Translations under genes and position numbers: made by a program
Origin: Protopterus annectens
Taxonomy: Eukaryota; Chordata; Ceratodontiformes; Protopteridae
Assembly: GCF_019279795.1 (NCBI RefSeq)
Contig: NC_056729.1
Span: 1,869,720,557 to 1,869,784,556 of the forward strand
Direction of reading: 5' to 3'
DNA: 64,000 nt
The notes under the pieces: model-generated
What the model saw: only the letters and a program-made list of their open reading frames with translations
What the model was told of the DNA's origin: nothing
Databases searched by the model: none
Part shown: positions 55,481-64,000 of the stretch, in pieces
Numbering within the stretch: the stretch's first letter is position 1
Layout of the letters: each line of letters begins with the position of its first letter

Positions 55481-55945
55481 TAGACTTCCTACTTTCTTCC
55501 ACTCTTTGTTGTCTTCCCCTCTGAAGTTGTAGCACCTACATGCAATCTGAACTACGTAGGTTTTGTATGTATCCTTGAAAGTAGTATTCTTGCCTATCTT
55601 TATACTTCCTCCTTTTTCTACTACTACTGCTTACCCCTGGGAAGTACTAACTGACTGGGGTAAACTAGAATAACCGAGGATATGAATGTATCTTAACAAT
55701 GTATTGGTAATTGCCTTAGATATTCATACTGTAAAAATCATTTGTAAGTGTATTATGTGTTAATGTAATTAGTTTCATTCTTTTACCCATTATTCAAATT
55801 GTAATACTGTTTCTTGTACATTGTAAAACGTTCTGTTGTTTATATGTGGAGCTTTTCTCCCCGGGCCTCTACTGAAAATGGAAATATATCCAGCTGGACC
55901 AGCCCGGTCAACAAATGTAAAATAAATAAATAAAATAAAATAAAT
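55480..55945 (+). other. L2 3'UTR with A-rich tail
   Basis: Non-coding 3' end of the L2. The last 110 bases (gcctctactgaaaatggaaa, ctggaccagcccggtcaaca, then aaataaataaataaaataaa) match the minus-strand L2 3' end at 60925-61035 base for base over most of the length. The end is a run of AAATA-type units, usual for L2. Confidence 0.85.
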
Positions 55946-55951
55946 TATTAG

Positions 55952-56990
55952 TCCTAGGCATCTGAATGAAGTCCAGCTGCATGTTAACAAAAGTTCCCCA
56001 GGATAGAGGTAAACATGCAACCTTAATGCTGGCATTTTTACTTACATTATACTCTTGACATATCCCACAATTTTGAACAATACTGAAGTATCAAAGAGGA
56101 GACATGAGGGGCATACCAACTTCGGGTAATTTGATTAAATAAAGCTGTGTTACATGTAAGGACATTTAGCTGATATTCCTTTACCAGGTAACATAGCAAA
56201 GAGGCAGGTTCCTCCAGTCAGTCAACCGGATGTGGCCAATGCCATCAGAGGATTTTCTACCGCCATCGTTGAGCCACCTCTGAACTTCTCCCTGTGATAC
56301 TTCTGCTGGAAAGCATGGCAACTTTTCAAAATCAAACACATCATTACTGTTGCAGTTTGTCATCGTTAACATAAACAGATTTCTGAAACAACCTACAACT
56401 GCTTGTTTAGCACCTTGGTGTGCTAAATTGCTACCCTTTTTTACAGCATACTGGCCTTTTTGATGTGGACAACATTTGATTACAGACAGCCTCTTAGATT
56501 GCAGAAGTGCATTTAACAGTGATTTTATGTACCCTGAATTTTTAATTTGTTTTCCTGAAGAGGTCAAAAACCCTCTCTTTCCAAACTTGCCCAAAATCAT
56601 GTACCATCCCAAAGCATAATTGCTGTCTGTACAAATATTGGCCACCTTGTCTTTGGCTAACTCATAGACATTTTGCAAAGCTAATAACACAGCTATTTGA
56701 GCAGAGTGAGCACCTTCTAATCTTTGTTGCAACAATATCGTCTCTTCAGAGCAGATGGCTATTCTCACAGTCAATTGGTCTCTTTGATTTCTTCCAAATG
56801 AGCCATCCATGAACAAGTTCAGATCAGCACTGGGTATAGGAGTATCCTTGAAGTCCTTCCTATTAGAAAGCAAATAGTTACACACACACACAGTCATGTG
56901 ATTCACCATTCTCATCAGTATGCAACAGAGATGCAGGATTTAGAACAGGACAGTGGATCATAGAAATAGATGGATCAGAAAGAAGTGTAA
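55952..56990 (-). pseudogene. ERV RNase H and integrase N-terminus
   Basis: The frame 56915-56181 (244 residues, open) reads LNLFMDGSFGRN (first Asp), RLEGAHSAQIAVLLALQNV (Glu), NICTDSNYALGWY (Asp), RGFLTSSGKQIKN and SVIKCCPHQKGQYAVKKGSN, followed by a DWRNLPLCY region leading to integrase. The catalytic D-E-D are present; the last Asp (usually A-D-x-A) is replaced in NLAHQGAK. Below 56181 the N-terminal integrase zinc part is broken (YCSKLWDM at about 56080). The L2 insertion cuts it at 55950. Confidence 0.82.
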
Positions 56991-57002
56991 GTTCAAATTG
57001 AT

Positions 57003-58290
57003 TTAGAGGTGCAGTCGATAGTGGTTTTTCAGTAAAAGAGATGATACAGAATGAGGGACAGCTACTGTGAGATCATGCCTAAGCACCAACAATTGTGCCA
57101 GATTAACTAGAGATGATACAGAATGAGGGACAGCTACTGGGAGATCATGCCTAAGCACCAACAATTGTGCCAGATTAACTAGAGATGATACAGAATGAGG
57201 GACAGCTACTGGGAGATCATGCCTAAGCACCAACAATTGTGCCAGATTAACTAGAGATGATACAGAATGAGGGACAGCTACTGTGAGATTATGCCCAAAC
57301 ACAAATGACTGTGCCAGATTAACTAGAGATGATACAGAATGAGGGACAGCTACTGTGAGATCATGCCTAAGCACCAACAATTGTGCCAGATTAACTAGAG
57401 ATGATACAGAATGAGGGACAGCTACTGGGAGATCATGCCTAAGCACCAACAATTGTGCCAGATTAACTAGAGATGATACAGAATGAGGGACAGCTACTGG
57501 GAGATCATGCCTAAGCACCAACAATTGTGCCAGATTAACTAGAGATGATACAGAATGAGGGACAGCTACTGTGAGATTATGCCCAAACACAAATGACTGT
57601 GCCAGATTAACTAGAGATGATACAGAATGAGGGACAGCTACTGTGAGATCATGCCTAAGCACCAACAATTGTGCCAGATTAACTAGAGATGATACAGAAT
57701 GAGGGACAGCTACTGTGAGATCATGCCTAAGCACCAACAATTGTGCCAGATTAACTAGAGATGATACAGAATGAGGGACAGCTACTGGGAGATCATGCCT
57801 AAGCACCAACAATTGTGCCAGATTAACTAGAGATGATACAGAATGAGGGACAGCTACTGGGAGATCATGCCTAAGCACCAACAATTGTGCCAGATTAACT
57901 AGAGATGATACAGAATGAGGGACAGCTACTGTGAGATTATGCCCAAACACAAATGACTGTGCCAGATTAACTAGAGATGATACAGAATGAGGGACAGCTA
58001 CTGTGAGATCATGCCTAAGCACCAACAATTGTGCCAGATTAACTAGAGATGATACAGAATGAGGGACAGCTACTGTGAGATCATGCCTAAGCACCAACAA
58101 TTGTGCCAGATTAACTAGAGATGATACAGAATGAGGGACAGCTACTGAGAGATCATGCCCAAGCACCAACAATTGTGCCAGATTAACTAGAGATGATACA
58201 GAATGAGGGACAGCTACTGTGAGATTATGCCCAAGCACCAGTGATTGTGCCAGATTAACTAGAGATGATACAGAATGAGGGGCATCTACT
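57003..58290 (-). repeat. 72 bp in-frame minisatellite in ERV pol, about 17 units
   Basis: Units of 72 bases start agagatgatacagaatgagg at 57039 and every 72 bases to 58263. As 72 is 24 codons, the minus strand stays open for 411 residues (57003-58238), repeating HDLTVAVPHSVSSLVNLAQL with variants. The variants (a gtgagatcat; b gggagatcat; c gtgagattatgcccaaacac) run a b b c, a b b c, a, a b b c, a, a, then two outer variants. This gives a 288-base higher-order unit. The sequence resembles the connection region between RT and RNase H (L-T-V-x-x-P-H-x-V in gammaretrovirus-like pol), which is also where the array lies. Confidence 0.93.
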
Positions 58291-58530
58291 GGATGGACGA
58301 TAGCATACCCATGTTTTTGTGCAAGTACTCATTGAGCAAATCCATTTCTTTCATGACAGAATAAAATAAGTTTTATCATAGTCTGGTAACCCTAAAGATG
58401 GGGCAGTAGCTAAAGCTTGTTTAAAATTATGAAATTCATTTTCCTCTTCACTATTGCAAAGGAGAGTCTGTGGTGTATGCTGCTTTAAAAGATTTGTCAA
58501 AGGTTTTGAAATTTCTGCATAGTTAGGAGT

Positions 58531-59010
58531 TCACTGTCTGCAGTATCCTGAAATACATAGGAAAGACCTAGGCTGTTGCTGAGTAGTCGGATGTGGGGCC
58601 TTAGATATTGTATGAATACGCGATGGTAACACTAGCCTGCTACCCTGTAATATTAAATGACCAGGATAATGTACCTGAGGTGACCACAATTGTAGTTTTT
58701 CTCTAGACACTTTGTGTCTCTTTTCTGCAAGGATACTCTGATAATGCAAGGTATTCTGATGATATTGCTGAAAGAAATGTGATGCTATTAGTAAAACATC
58801 TACGTATTGTTCTAACAGAATCCCACCGGGAAATGTCACATTCTCCAAATCTATTTTAAGAATTTGAGAAAATAATGACAGAGATTCTGTATATCCTTGT
58901 GGCAACCATGTCCGGGTATATTGCTGTCCCTGAAAAGTAAAAGCAAACAGAAAGTGACTGTCAGGTTGAACAGGTATAGAAAAGAATGCAGAACATAAAT
59001 GTATGCCAGA
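58531..59010 (-). pseudogene. ERV reverse transcriptase palm and thumb
   Basis: The minus strand reads CSAFFSIPVQPDSHFLFAFT and FQGQQYTRTWLPQGYTES near 59000-58890, then LLEQYVDVLLIAS at about 58810. The last is a YVDV form of the usual YVDD, so the second catalytic Asp is Val. It continues REKLQLWSPQVHYPGHLIL, RIHTISKAPHPTTQQQPRSF and ends GYCRQ at 58534. This is the RT order of gamma/epsilon-retrovirus-like elements. It is separated from the RT N-terminus (59438 and up) by a 24 bp array. Confidence 0.85.
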
Positions 59011-59017
59011 ATCCTAA

Positions 59018-59400
59018 CTAGCTGTAGGTGGTATGCAACGCAGTACTGTAGGTGGTATGCAACGCAGTACTGTAGGTGGTATGCAATGCAGTACTGTAGG
59101 TGGTATGCAACGTAGTATTGTAGGTGGTATGCAATGCAGTATTGTAGGTGGTATGGAATGCAGTACTGTAGGTGGTATGCAACACAGTACTATAGGTGGT
59201 ATGCAACGCAGTACTGTAGGTGATACTTAATGCAGTACTGTAGGTGGTATGCAAAGCAGTACTGTAGATGGTATGCAATGCAGTACTGTAGGTCGTATGC
59301 AATGCAGTATTGTAGGTCGTATGCAACGCAGTACTGCAGGTGGTATGCAACGCAGTACTGTAGGTGGTATGCAACGCAGTATTGGTAGTGATTTGGATCA
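59018..59400 (-). repeat. 24 bp in-frame minisatellite in ERV RT, about 16 units
   Basis: The unit gtactgtaggtggtatgcaacgca (24 bases, 8 codons) repeats about 16 times with point changes (gtagtattg, gatacttaat, gtcgtatgca). The minus strand is open throughout, repeating ALHTTYST. The array sits between the RT N-terminus and the AFFSI palm segment. The words before and after it suggest that it replaced or expanded the part of RT that normally bears the VPNP...D-L segment. Confidence 0.93.
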
Positions 59401-59437
59401 AAAGGAAAAGTAGGCCGTACTCATTTATTTACAGGCA

Positions 59438-59690
59438 TTAAGTCTTGTACATATTTATAAGTATCCTTTCCTGCCTTTTTAACTGGAAAACAATAGGAGT
59501 GTTATAAGGGCTTTTAGCTGATATTATTATTCCTTGCTGTATCAGAGACTGAATTACAGGTTTGATTCCCTGCTCTGCTTTGGGCTTTAGTGGATATTGT
59601 GGCACTCCAGGAAGAGGTTTTGATGGATTTAATTTTATTTTTACTGGTTCTGCTGATTTCAGTATACCTAGTTCCATGGCATGCTTTGCC
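59438..59690 (-). pseudogene. ERV reverse transcriptase N-terminus
   Basis: The frame 59677-59438 reads AEPVKIKLNPSKPLPGVPQY, PLKPKAEQGIKPVIQSLIQQ and GIIISAKSPYNTPIVFQLK. This is the RT finger start, with the Q-Y-P-L and S-P-x-N-T-P-I signatures of gamma/epsilon-like retroviral RT. It stops just before the D-L-R motif, at a stop after MYKT. Confidence 0.85.
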
Positions 59691-60090
59691 TACAAGTTGG
59701 CAGGTACCTGCTGTAGTAACTCTCCGTCTGTGTATGCTTCCAGCAGGGTAATCCTCACCTTCTGATAAAACTGCAAAAACTTCCCCATTTGATTCTGTGA
59801 GGACATTTTCAAACAGCACTTCTGGGAACAGTAAATAGTAGAACCCAGCTTGCATAACAAATCTCTTCCTATCAGATTTACAGGTGCAGTTGTACTCAAA
59901 AGAAAAGAATGCCTTTCTTCGATCGGACCTAAAGAAATGCGGATGGGTTCCAAAACAGGATACGTAACCATAGTATTTGTGACTCCGACTGCCTTTACTT
60001 TATGCTCTGATACTTGCATCCGACTACCTGAAGTAATTTTTAACACTGGCCTAGTGGCTCCAGTGTTCACCAGAAAAGGTGCTTTTCTTT
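59690..60090 (-). pseudogene. ERV aspartic protease
   Basis: The minus strand reads APFLVNTGATRPVLKI at about 60080-60030. The active-site triplet is N-T-G where retropepsins have D-T-G, so the catalytic Asp is lost by a GAC to AAC change (plus 60065-60067). The rest is intact: LGPIEERHSFLLSTTAPVNL, IGRDLLCKLGSTI, the flap-to-end part of gamma-like proteases with the G-R-D-L-L motif. It lies between the gag zinc knuckle and RT, as expected. Confidence 0.82.
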
Positions 60091-60175
60091 TAATTTATTT
60101 TGATCTTAATGTAGGGTCCATTTTGATCTATTGGCAGTAGACGGTTAAAATTTGCTTCCGTGTTATTTACTTGAC

Positions 60176-60600
60176 CTAGTCAGTATGGAGCTTCTTGACT
60201 CCCTCCAATCTGAGGTGGTGGTCTTGGAAAAACTGTATTATTTTAATTTGGTTGCCATTCAGTCCAAGTATGTTGGGCTCTTTGCATTTGCCTGTGTGGG
60301 GATTCAATCTCCAATGTGCTGCTTCTCCACAACTGAAGCAAGATGTGTTAGATGAAGCCTGAGGGGCACTGCCAGCTCGTGGTTGGCAACCAAACTGCAC
60401 CTTGTTCCCCTCGGCTAGCACTTTTGCCAAATGCTCTAGCACTTTCTCTACCCCTCCCCTCTGCTTCTGCCTCACCTGCTTGGGTTTTCCAGCTGCCTGA
60501 TTTGTAAAGTTAACCGCGTATCCTCAGTAACCTTTATACATTTTTCCTGAAACCATGTACAGTGATTTGGAGCACTTAATAAAGACTCAAAGTCTTAAAG
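60176..60600 (-). pseudogene. ERV gag C-terminus with zinc knuckle
   Basis: The frame 60475-60176 reads KVLEHLAKVLAEGNKVQFGC, then CFSCGEAAHWRLNPHTGKCK, a nucleocapsid-type C-x2-C-x4-H...C finger. The spacing between His and the last Cys is wider than the usual four. Upstream, an LLGRPKSNTASALTLASFK-like reading (about 60645-60590) fits a decayed gag. This is one knuckle, as in gammaretroviruses. Confidence 0.68.
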
Positions 60601-60924
60601 CTTGCCAGTGTAAGAGCACTTGCTGTATTTGATTTGGGACGTCCCAATAATGCTGTTGCCACATGAACTTGTTGTATAGGGTATGTCCCAATCATGGTGT
60701 GGGCTCATGAATTTGTTTTCACAGTTTACAGTCTATGACCCAACCATGCGGTGGGGTCATGAACTTGTTTTAACTTTATCTATAACTTTTAACTTATTTT
60801 TTTTCTCTTTTGCTTTCTCTCATACATTTGTACATTGACAGAATAAAACATCTCTAATACCTTTTACCTTTCAATGATGAGGGTACCGCCCTCAACACAA
60901 GGTGCTTCCTTGTGTTAATTTTTC
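60601..60924. repeat. Degenerate short repeat and spacer
   Basis: Three imperfect copies of a 44-51 base unit (gacgtcccaataatg, tatgtcccaatcatg, ctatgacccaaccatg, each followed by a tcatgaacttgtt word) start at about 60638, 60682 and 60733. The remainder is AT-rich with no recognised motif. Confidence 0.6.
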
Positions 60925-61240
60925 TTTTATTTATTTATTTTATTTATTTTACATTTGTTGACCGGGCTAGTCTAACTGGATATATGTCCATTTTCAGTAG
61001 AGGCCTGGGAAGAAAAGCTCCAAACTAACCACAGTTATAACAAGGTTAAAGATTACCATAAATTAGCTTACAAATAGTACTTAACTAGGTAGTAAATAAC
61101 AGTAAAATAGTAAATAGCAATTAAATCAAATATGTTATGTTGTACATAAAATGACAAAAAACAGAAAATTGGAAGTGACTTTTAAGATAAGAAAAATACT
61201 TAGATGTTACAGTAGATTTACTGTTAATTTTTTGTTTCAG

Positions 61241-61741
61241 CTAAACAATCATATCTTGATTAGTATATAAACAAGGAGGTGTTATATACAAGGAAGTGTT
61301 ATAAACAGAGGTGAAAATATAGTTAGGGTAACTACAAGGGCATAGCCAGTGGGTTTTAAGGTGTAATTTGAGCTTTTGTTTGAAGAGGTGTAGGGAAGGA
61401 AGTAATGTAAGTTCTCTAGGTAGAAGGTTCCAGTTTTTGCCAACTGTGTTCGAAAAGAGTGAGTCACCTGCCAAGTTGTTGGACATGTTTATGCTAACTA
61501 ATAGTTTATTCGAAGAGCGTAAGGTATTGAGATTTTTATAGGGGATTATAAGGTTGGAGAGAATTGGAGTTTTGTTTGGATCATAGAGGATCTTATGGTC
61601 TATGGTAAGTTGGTTAAATTGAAACTGATTCAGTAGTTCAAGCCAGCCAAGTTGTTTTAGTTTGTGACAGTGATGGGTTCTGAAGTGGTTACCAGAGACA
61701 AATTGGGCGATGTTATTATAAGAGCTTGCTAGTTTGAGCAA
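61241..61741 (-). CDS. L2 ORF2 C-terminal domain
   Basis: The 166-residue open frame reads LASSYNNIAQFVSGNHFRTH, HCHKLKQLGWLELLNQ, AGDSLFSNTVGKNWNLLPRE, LTLLPSLHLFKQKLKLHLKT and HWLCPCSYPN. This is the region after the RT thumb, conserved in L2. It is joined to the RT frame by a frame change between 61998 and 61741. The stop at 61241 appears to be the natural end of ORF2, since the 3'UTR follows. Confidence 0.8.
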   Translation of the reverse strand: MLKLASSYNNIAQFVSGNHFRTHHCHKLKQLGWLELLNQFQFNQLTIDHKILYDPNKTPILSNLIIPYKNLNTLRSSNKLLVSINMSNNLAGDSLFSNTVGKNWNLLPRELTLLPSLHLFKQKLKLHLKTHWLCPCSYPNYIFTSVYNTSLYITPPCLYTNQDMIV

Positions 61742-61997
61742 ATTGCTTTAGTTAGGTTAGTGTAGATTGGTGAGGCATAGAACAGTATGGAGATTAGAAG
61801 AGATTGGGCAATAGTAGTTCTAGTTGTAGAGGTGAGGAAGGATCTAATCTTATATAGGGAGCCCAGTCTTCTGTTAACTTTTTTATAGTGTTGTTAATGT
61901 GAATGTCAAAATTAAGGTTGTTATCTATTGTAATTCCAAGGAGTTTGTTTAGGATTCTGGTGAAATGAGGACACCATTACTAGAGATAACTGAGAAG

Positions 61998-63116
61998 TCA
62001 AGTGGTGTAGACTTGCAGGTAGGAGAGAAGAGTAAGAGTTTGTTTTTTGGGATTCAAGAGGAGACAAGGCTTTAAAAACCATGACTCTACTGTGTTAAAC
62101 ACCTTCTGAGTTATGGATTGTAGTTCAGAAGAAGATTTAGCTGTACAGATGAGTGTAGAATCATCTGCATATTGTATGCAAGTAGCTTGTGGAATAGCTA
62201 AATGCAGATCACTTATAAAAATGGAGAAAAGTAGCGGGCCTAGAATTGATCCCTGGGGGACACCCAAGGTGACAGGCAGGAGGGATGATAGATTATTTTC
62301 CCAGAGCACTGCTTGCTGCCTATTGCTGAGGTAGGAGGAGAACCATTGCATAGCTAGTGAGTCAAAAGAAAGTGACTTTAGTATATTTAAAAGCAAAGGG
62401 TGGTTCACCATGTCAAAAGCTTTTGAAAGATCTAAGAAAAGAGCTGAGGAGAGAGTATTATTGTTGTGGTTTCTGTTGATAGAGTCAGTGAAGGAAAGAA
62501 GGGCAGTAGTGGTGCTGTGGAATGGTCTAAAACCATGTTGGGTATTGGCTAGTAAGTTATGCTGAATTAAATGGTTCAGTAGCTGGTGATGAATGCCTTT
62601 TTCCATGATTTTAGCTAATGGGGATAATAAAGCTATTGGTCGGTAGTTGGAGTAGTCGTTTGAGTTACCTCCTTTATGTAGAGGAATGATGTGAGAAATT
62701 TTCCATATGTCTGGGATGGTTGCTTCATTTATGGTTCTATTTATAAGAATTGATATGGGATAGGCAACAGCTGTAGCTGCTTTTTGCAAATATTCAGCTG
62801 GGATTTGGTCAGCAGAAGGAGTACAAGGCTTCAGGTTTTGGATGAGTTTGAGGATAAATTTGGTAGAGATGGGTTGTAATTTGAAATTGGGAATAGGGCT
62901 ATTATTGGGGATATGAAAGCTAGAGTTGTCAAGGGATAGTTGGCTGGCCAGGGATTGTATGGTCTCAGTAAAGAATGAGTTAAAAGTATTGGCGATTTCA
63001 CTTGGGATTTTGAGATTAGTATCTGTTGGACTTGGTGTACTGGAGTGCCCAGGGTTCATGAGTCCATTGATATTAGCCCAAAATTTCTGTGGATTATATT
63101 GCTGTGTTTTCTGCAT
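61998..63116 (-). CDS. L2 reverse transcriptase
   Basis: The 372-residue open frame shows NPQKFWANINGLMNPGHSST (linker), HIIPLHKGGNSNDYSNYRPI, LLANTQHGFRPFHSTTTAL, LFLDLSKAFDMVNHPLL (first palm Asp), GVPQGSILGPLLFSIFI and CIQYADDSTLICTAKSSS, with the intact YADD box. It ends shortly after NPKKQTLTLLSYL, in the thumb, with a frame change to the C-terminal frame. All RT motifs from the N-terminal to the YADD block are present with no stop. This is the best RT in the window. Confidence 0.92.
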   Translation of the reverse strand: MQKTQQYNPQKFWANINGLMNPGHSSTPSPTDTNLKIPSEIANTFNSFFTETIQSLASQLSLDNSSFHIPNNSPIPNFKLQPISTKFILKLIQNLKPCTPSADQIPAEYLQKAATAVAYPISILINRTINEATIPDIWKISHIIPLHKGGNSNDYSNYRPIALLSPLAKIMEKGIHHQLLNHLIQHNLLANTQHGFRPFHSTTTALLSFTDSINRNHNNNTLSSALFLDLSKAFDMVNHPLLLNILKSLSFDSLAMQWFSSYLSNRQQAVLWENNLSSLLPVTLGVPQGSILGPLLFSIFISDLHLAIPQATCIQYADDSTLICTAKSSSELQSITQKVFNTVESWFLKPCLLLNPKKQTLTLLSYLQVYTT

Positions 63117-64000
63117 TTTATAGTAGAAGTTTTTTTTTTTTATCTGAGAGTATTGCTTTTTTGTTGAGTTTCTCAGCTGTTTAAAAATTTGTTGGTCTGC
63201 TGTAAGTTTGGTAGTTTGCCACCTATCCCAAGTTTTGTTTCTGAGTAAGATTTTTTGCCTGGTTTCTTTAGATAGCCAAGGAGCTGGTTTTGATCTAATT
63301 CGAATGGTATGCTTAGGTGCATGGTGGTCTAGGATAGTTAGGAATTTAGAGTTGAAGTATTTGACAGCATTTTCAATTGGTAGTGTTCTTAGTGGAGATC
63401 AATTACAAGCAGTAAGTTCATTTTGGAATAGCTGTATGTTAAATTGTTTGTTGCTCCAAATTGAGCGGAATATAGTGGGTTGGGTAATATCAATTTTTTC
63501 CCTAATTATGTAGGTGAGAGAATGGTCACTTACATCATCTGGGAGGGTCCCTACTTTATAAGTTTGTTGAAAGTTATTTATAAGAATCTAGTCTAAGATA
63601 GTCTCTTTTTTATTTGGTTTGTTAATTCTAGCGGGGGTGGTAATAGTTTGAGAGAAACCATGAAGGTTAATATGGGAAGTAGGATGGTCAGTATTGATGT
63701 CCTTCCAATCAATATTGAAGTCTCTTAGGATTATTGTTTCTTGAGGGAAGGATGTTTTGACCCAGCAAAGTATATTCTCTAGTGTAGTGATGTTATTCCC
63801 AGGAGGTAAATAGACACAGATAATGTTTATGGATTTGTTAGAATTGATCTGTATTTTAGAAATTAGTATTTCAGCATTATTTTCCGAAGGAGGGTTGGAG
63901 GGTGAAGAGGTGATTACTAGGCCTTCTTTGAATAGGATTACTACTCCTCCACCCTTTCTTCTGTTGCGGTCACATCTCAGTATATTATAGCCTGGAGGTG
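63117..64000 (-). pseudogene. L2 endonuclease, partial
   Basis: The minus strand from 64000 reads PPGYNILRCDRN, KGGGVVILFKEG, then NIICVYLPPGNNITTLENIL (about 63820-63765), LRDFNIDWKD (catalytic D-x-N, about 63730-63695), HGFSQTITTPARINKPNKKE, TILD-stop-ILINN at about 63588, LPDDVSDHSLTYIIR and KPAPWLSKETRQKILLRNKT. The stop at 63585-63587 is TAG where the sister copy has TGG (Trp). The N-terminal part with any 2A-like motif is outside the window. Confidence 0.83.

Larger units (their letters stand above)
48207..55945 (+). mobile_element. L2-type LINE inserted in ERV integrase
   Basis: ERV integrase coding stops at about 48200 on one side and resumes at about 55952 on the other. The 7.7 kb between is a plus-strand L2: two 5'UTR copies (48207-49789 and 49790-52887), an endonuclease-bearing frame (52888-53990), RT with an internal deletion (54050-55480) and a 3'UTR ending in aaataaataaataaaataaa. 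The 3' end (ctggaccagcccggtcaaca) matches the minus-strand L2 at 60925-61035. No target duplication is obvious at the outer junctions. Confidence 0.75.
60925..64000 (-). mobile_element. L2-type LINE, nearly intact, running off the window
   Basis: The 3' end is at 60925 (tttatttattttatttattt, then the gttgaccgggctagtctaac 3' signature). Going right on the minus strand: C-terminal frame (61741-61241), RT (63116-61998), linker, and endonuclease to the window edge. It shares its 3' end and protein words with the L2 at 48207-55945, so they belong to one family. It retains the RT core that the other copy has lost. Confidence 0.88.

Noticed and set aside
57003..58238. A novel 411-residue repeat protein gene
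   Set aside because: The frame lies on the coding strand of a dead ERV pol and begins and ends in RT/RNase H sequence, so it is an expansion in pol rather than an independent gene.
59033..59230. Plus-strand frame of repeated Gly-Met-Gln-Arg words
   Set aside because: It is the antisense reading of the 24 bp array in ERV RT.

Overview
The window is vertebrate repeat DNA in which I found no host gene. Every coding stretch I could recognise belongs to a mobile element. The families present are CR1 and L2 LINEs, an RTE-type LINE, an R2/R4-like LINE with a restriction-like endonuclease, a Penelope-like element (PLE) with a GIY-YIG domain, DIRS elements with tyrosine recombinase, two Ty3/gypsy elements, one retrovirus-like element (ERV), several tRNA-type SINEs and DNA-transposon-like pieces. 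This mixture, with long non-coding spacers and many minisatellites, suggests a large-genome vertebrate such as a lungfish or an amphibian. That host guess is an inference; nothing here names the species.

Layout, left to right. 1-375: antisense L2 RT. About 545-4490: a gypsy element with two ~1.2 kb LTRs whose interior keeps only protease and integrase. 4749-5765: ~106 bp satellite. 5770-9400: decayed plus-strand L2 with an internal 73/76 bp array and a possible piggyBac-like insertion. 9640-10604: zinc-finger and endonuclease tail of an RLE-type LINE. 10658-19004: a nested stack. A PLE with inverted terminal repeats and a 15 bp target duplication carries a 764 bp transposon (8 bp duplication) and a 5.8 kb full-length CR1 (5 bp duplication). 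19005-23600: little that I can recognise apart from CR1-like 3' tails. 23600-24838: a plus-strand CR1 that keeps its 5' part but lacks its 3' part. 24840-31800: two minus-strand DIRS elements. 33029-36800: a SINE, then a minus-strand gypsy. 36810-38170: a third DIRS fragment. 38745-40430: CR1 ORF1 with an 85 bp array of 5'UTR units. 40441-45830: more CR1 and L2 pieces, an ATT microsatellite, a SINE and a 31 bp array.

46990-60600 is a minus-strand ERV (gag zinc knuckle, protease, RT, RNase H, integrase, perhaps env). It is split in integrase by a plus-strand L2 at about 48207-55945. That L2 has two 5'UTR copies: one appears to be a precisely spliced version of the other, lacking a 1577 bp GTAAGT...TTACAG segment. 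The ERV pol frame also carries two minisatellites, of 72 bp and 24 bp, both multiples of three and both still largely open. 60925-64000 is a nearly intact minus-strand L2 running off the window.

No genes cooperate in a host pathway here. The working units are the individual elements, and the biology worth reading is in the order of insertions, the LINE 5'UTR architecture, the SINE/LINE tail sharing and the in-frame repeat expansions.
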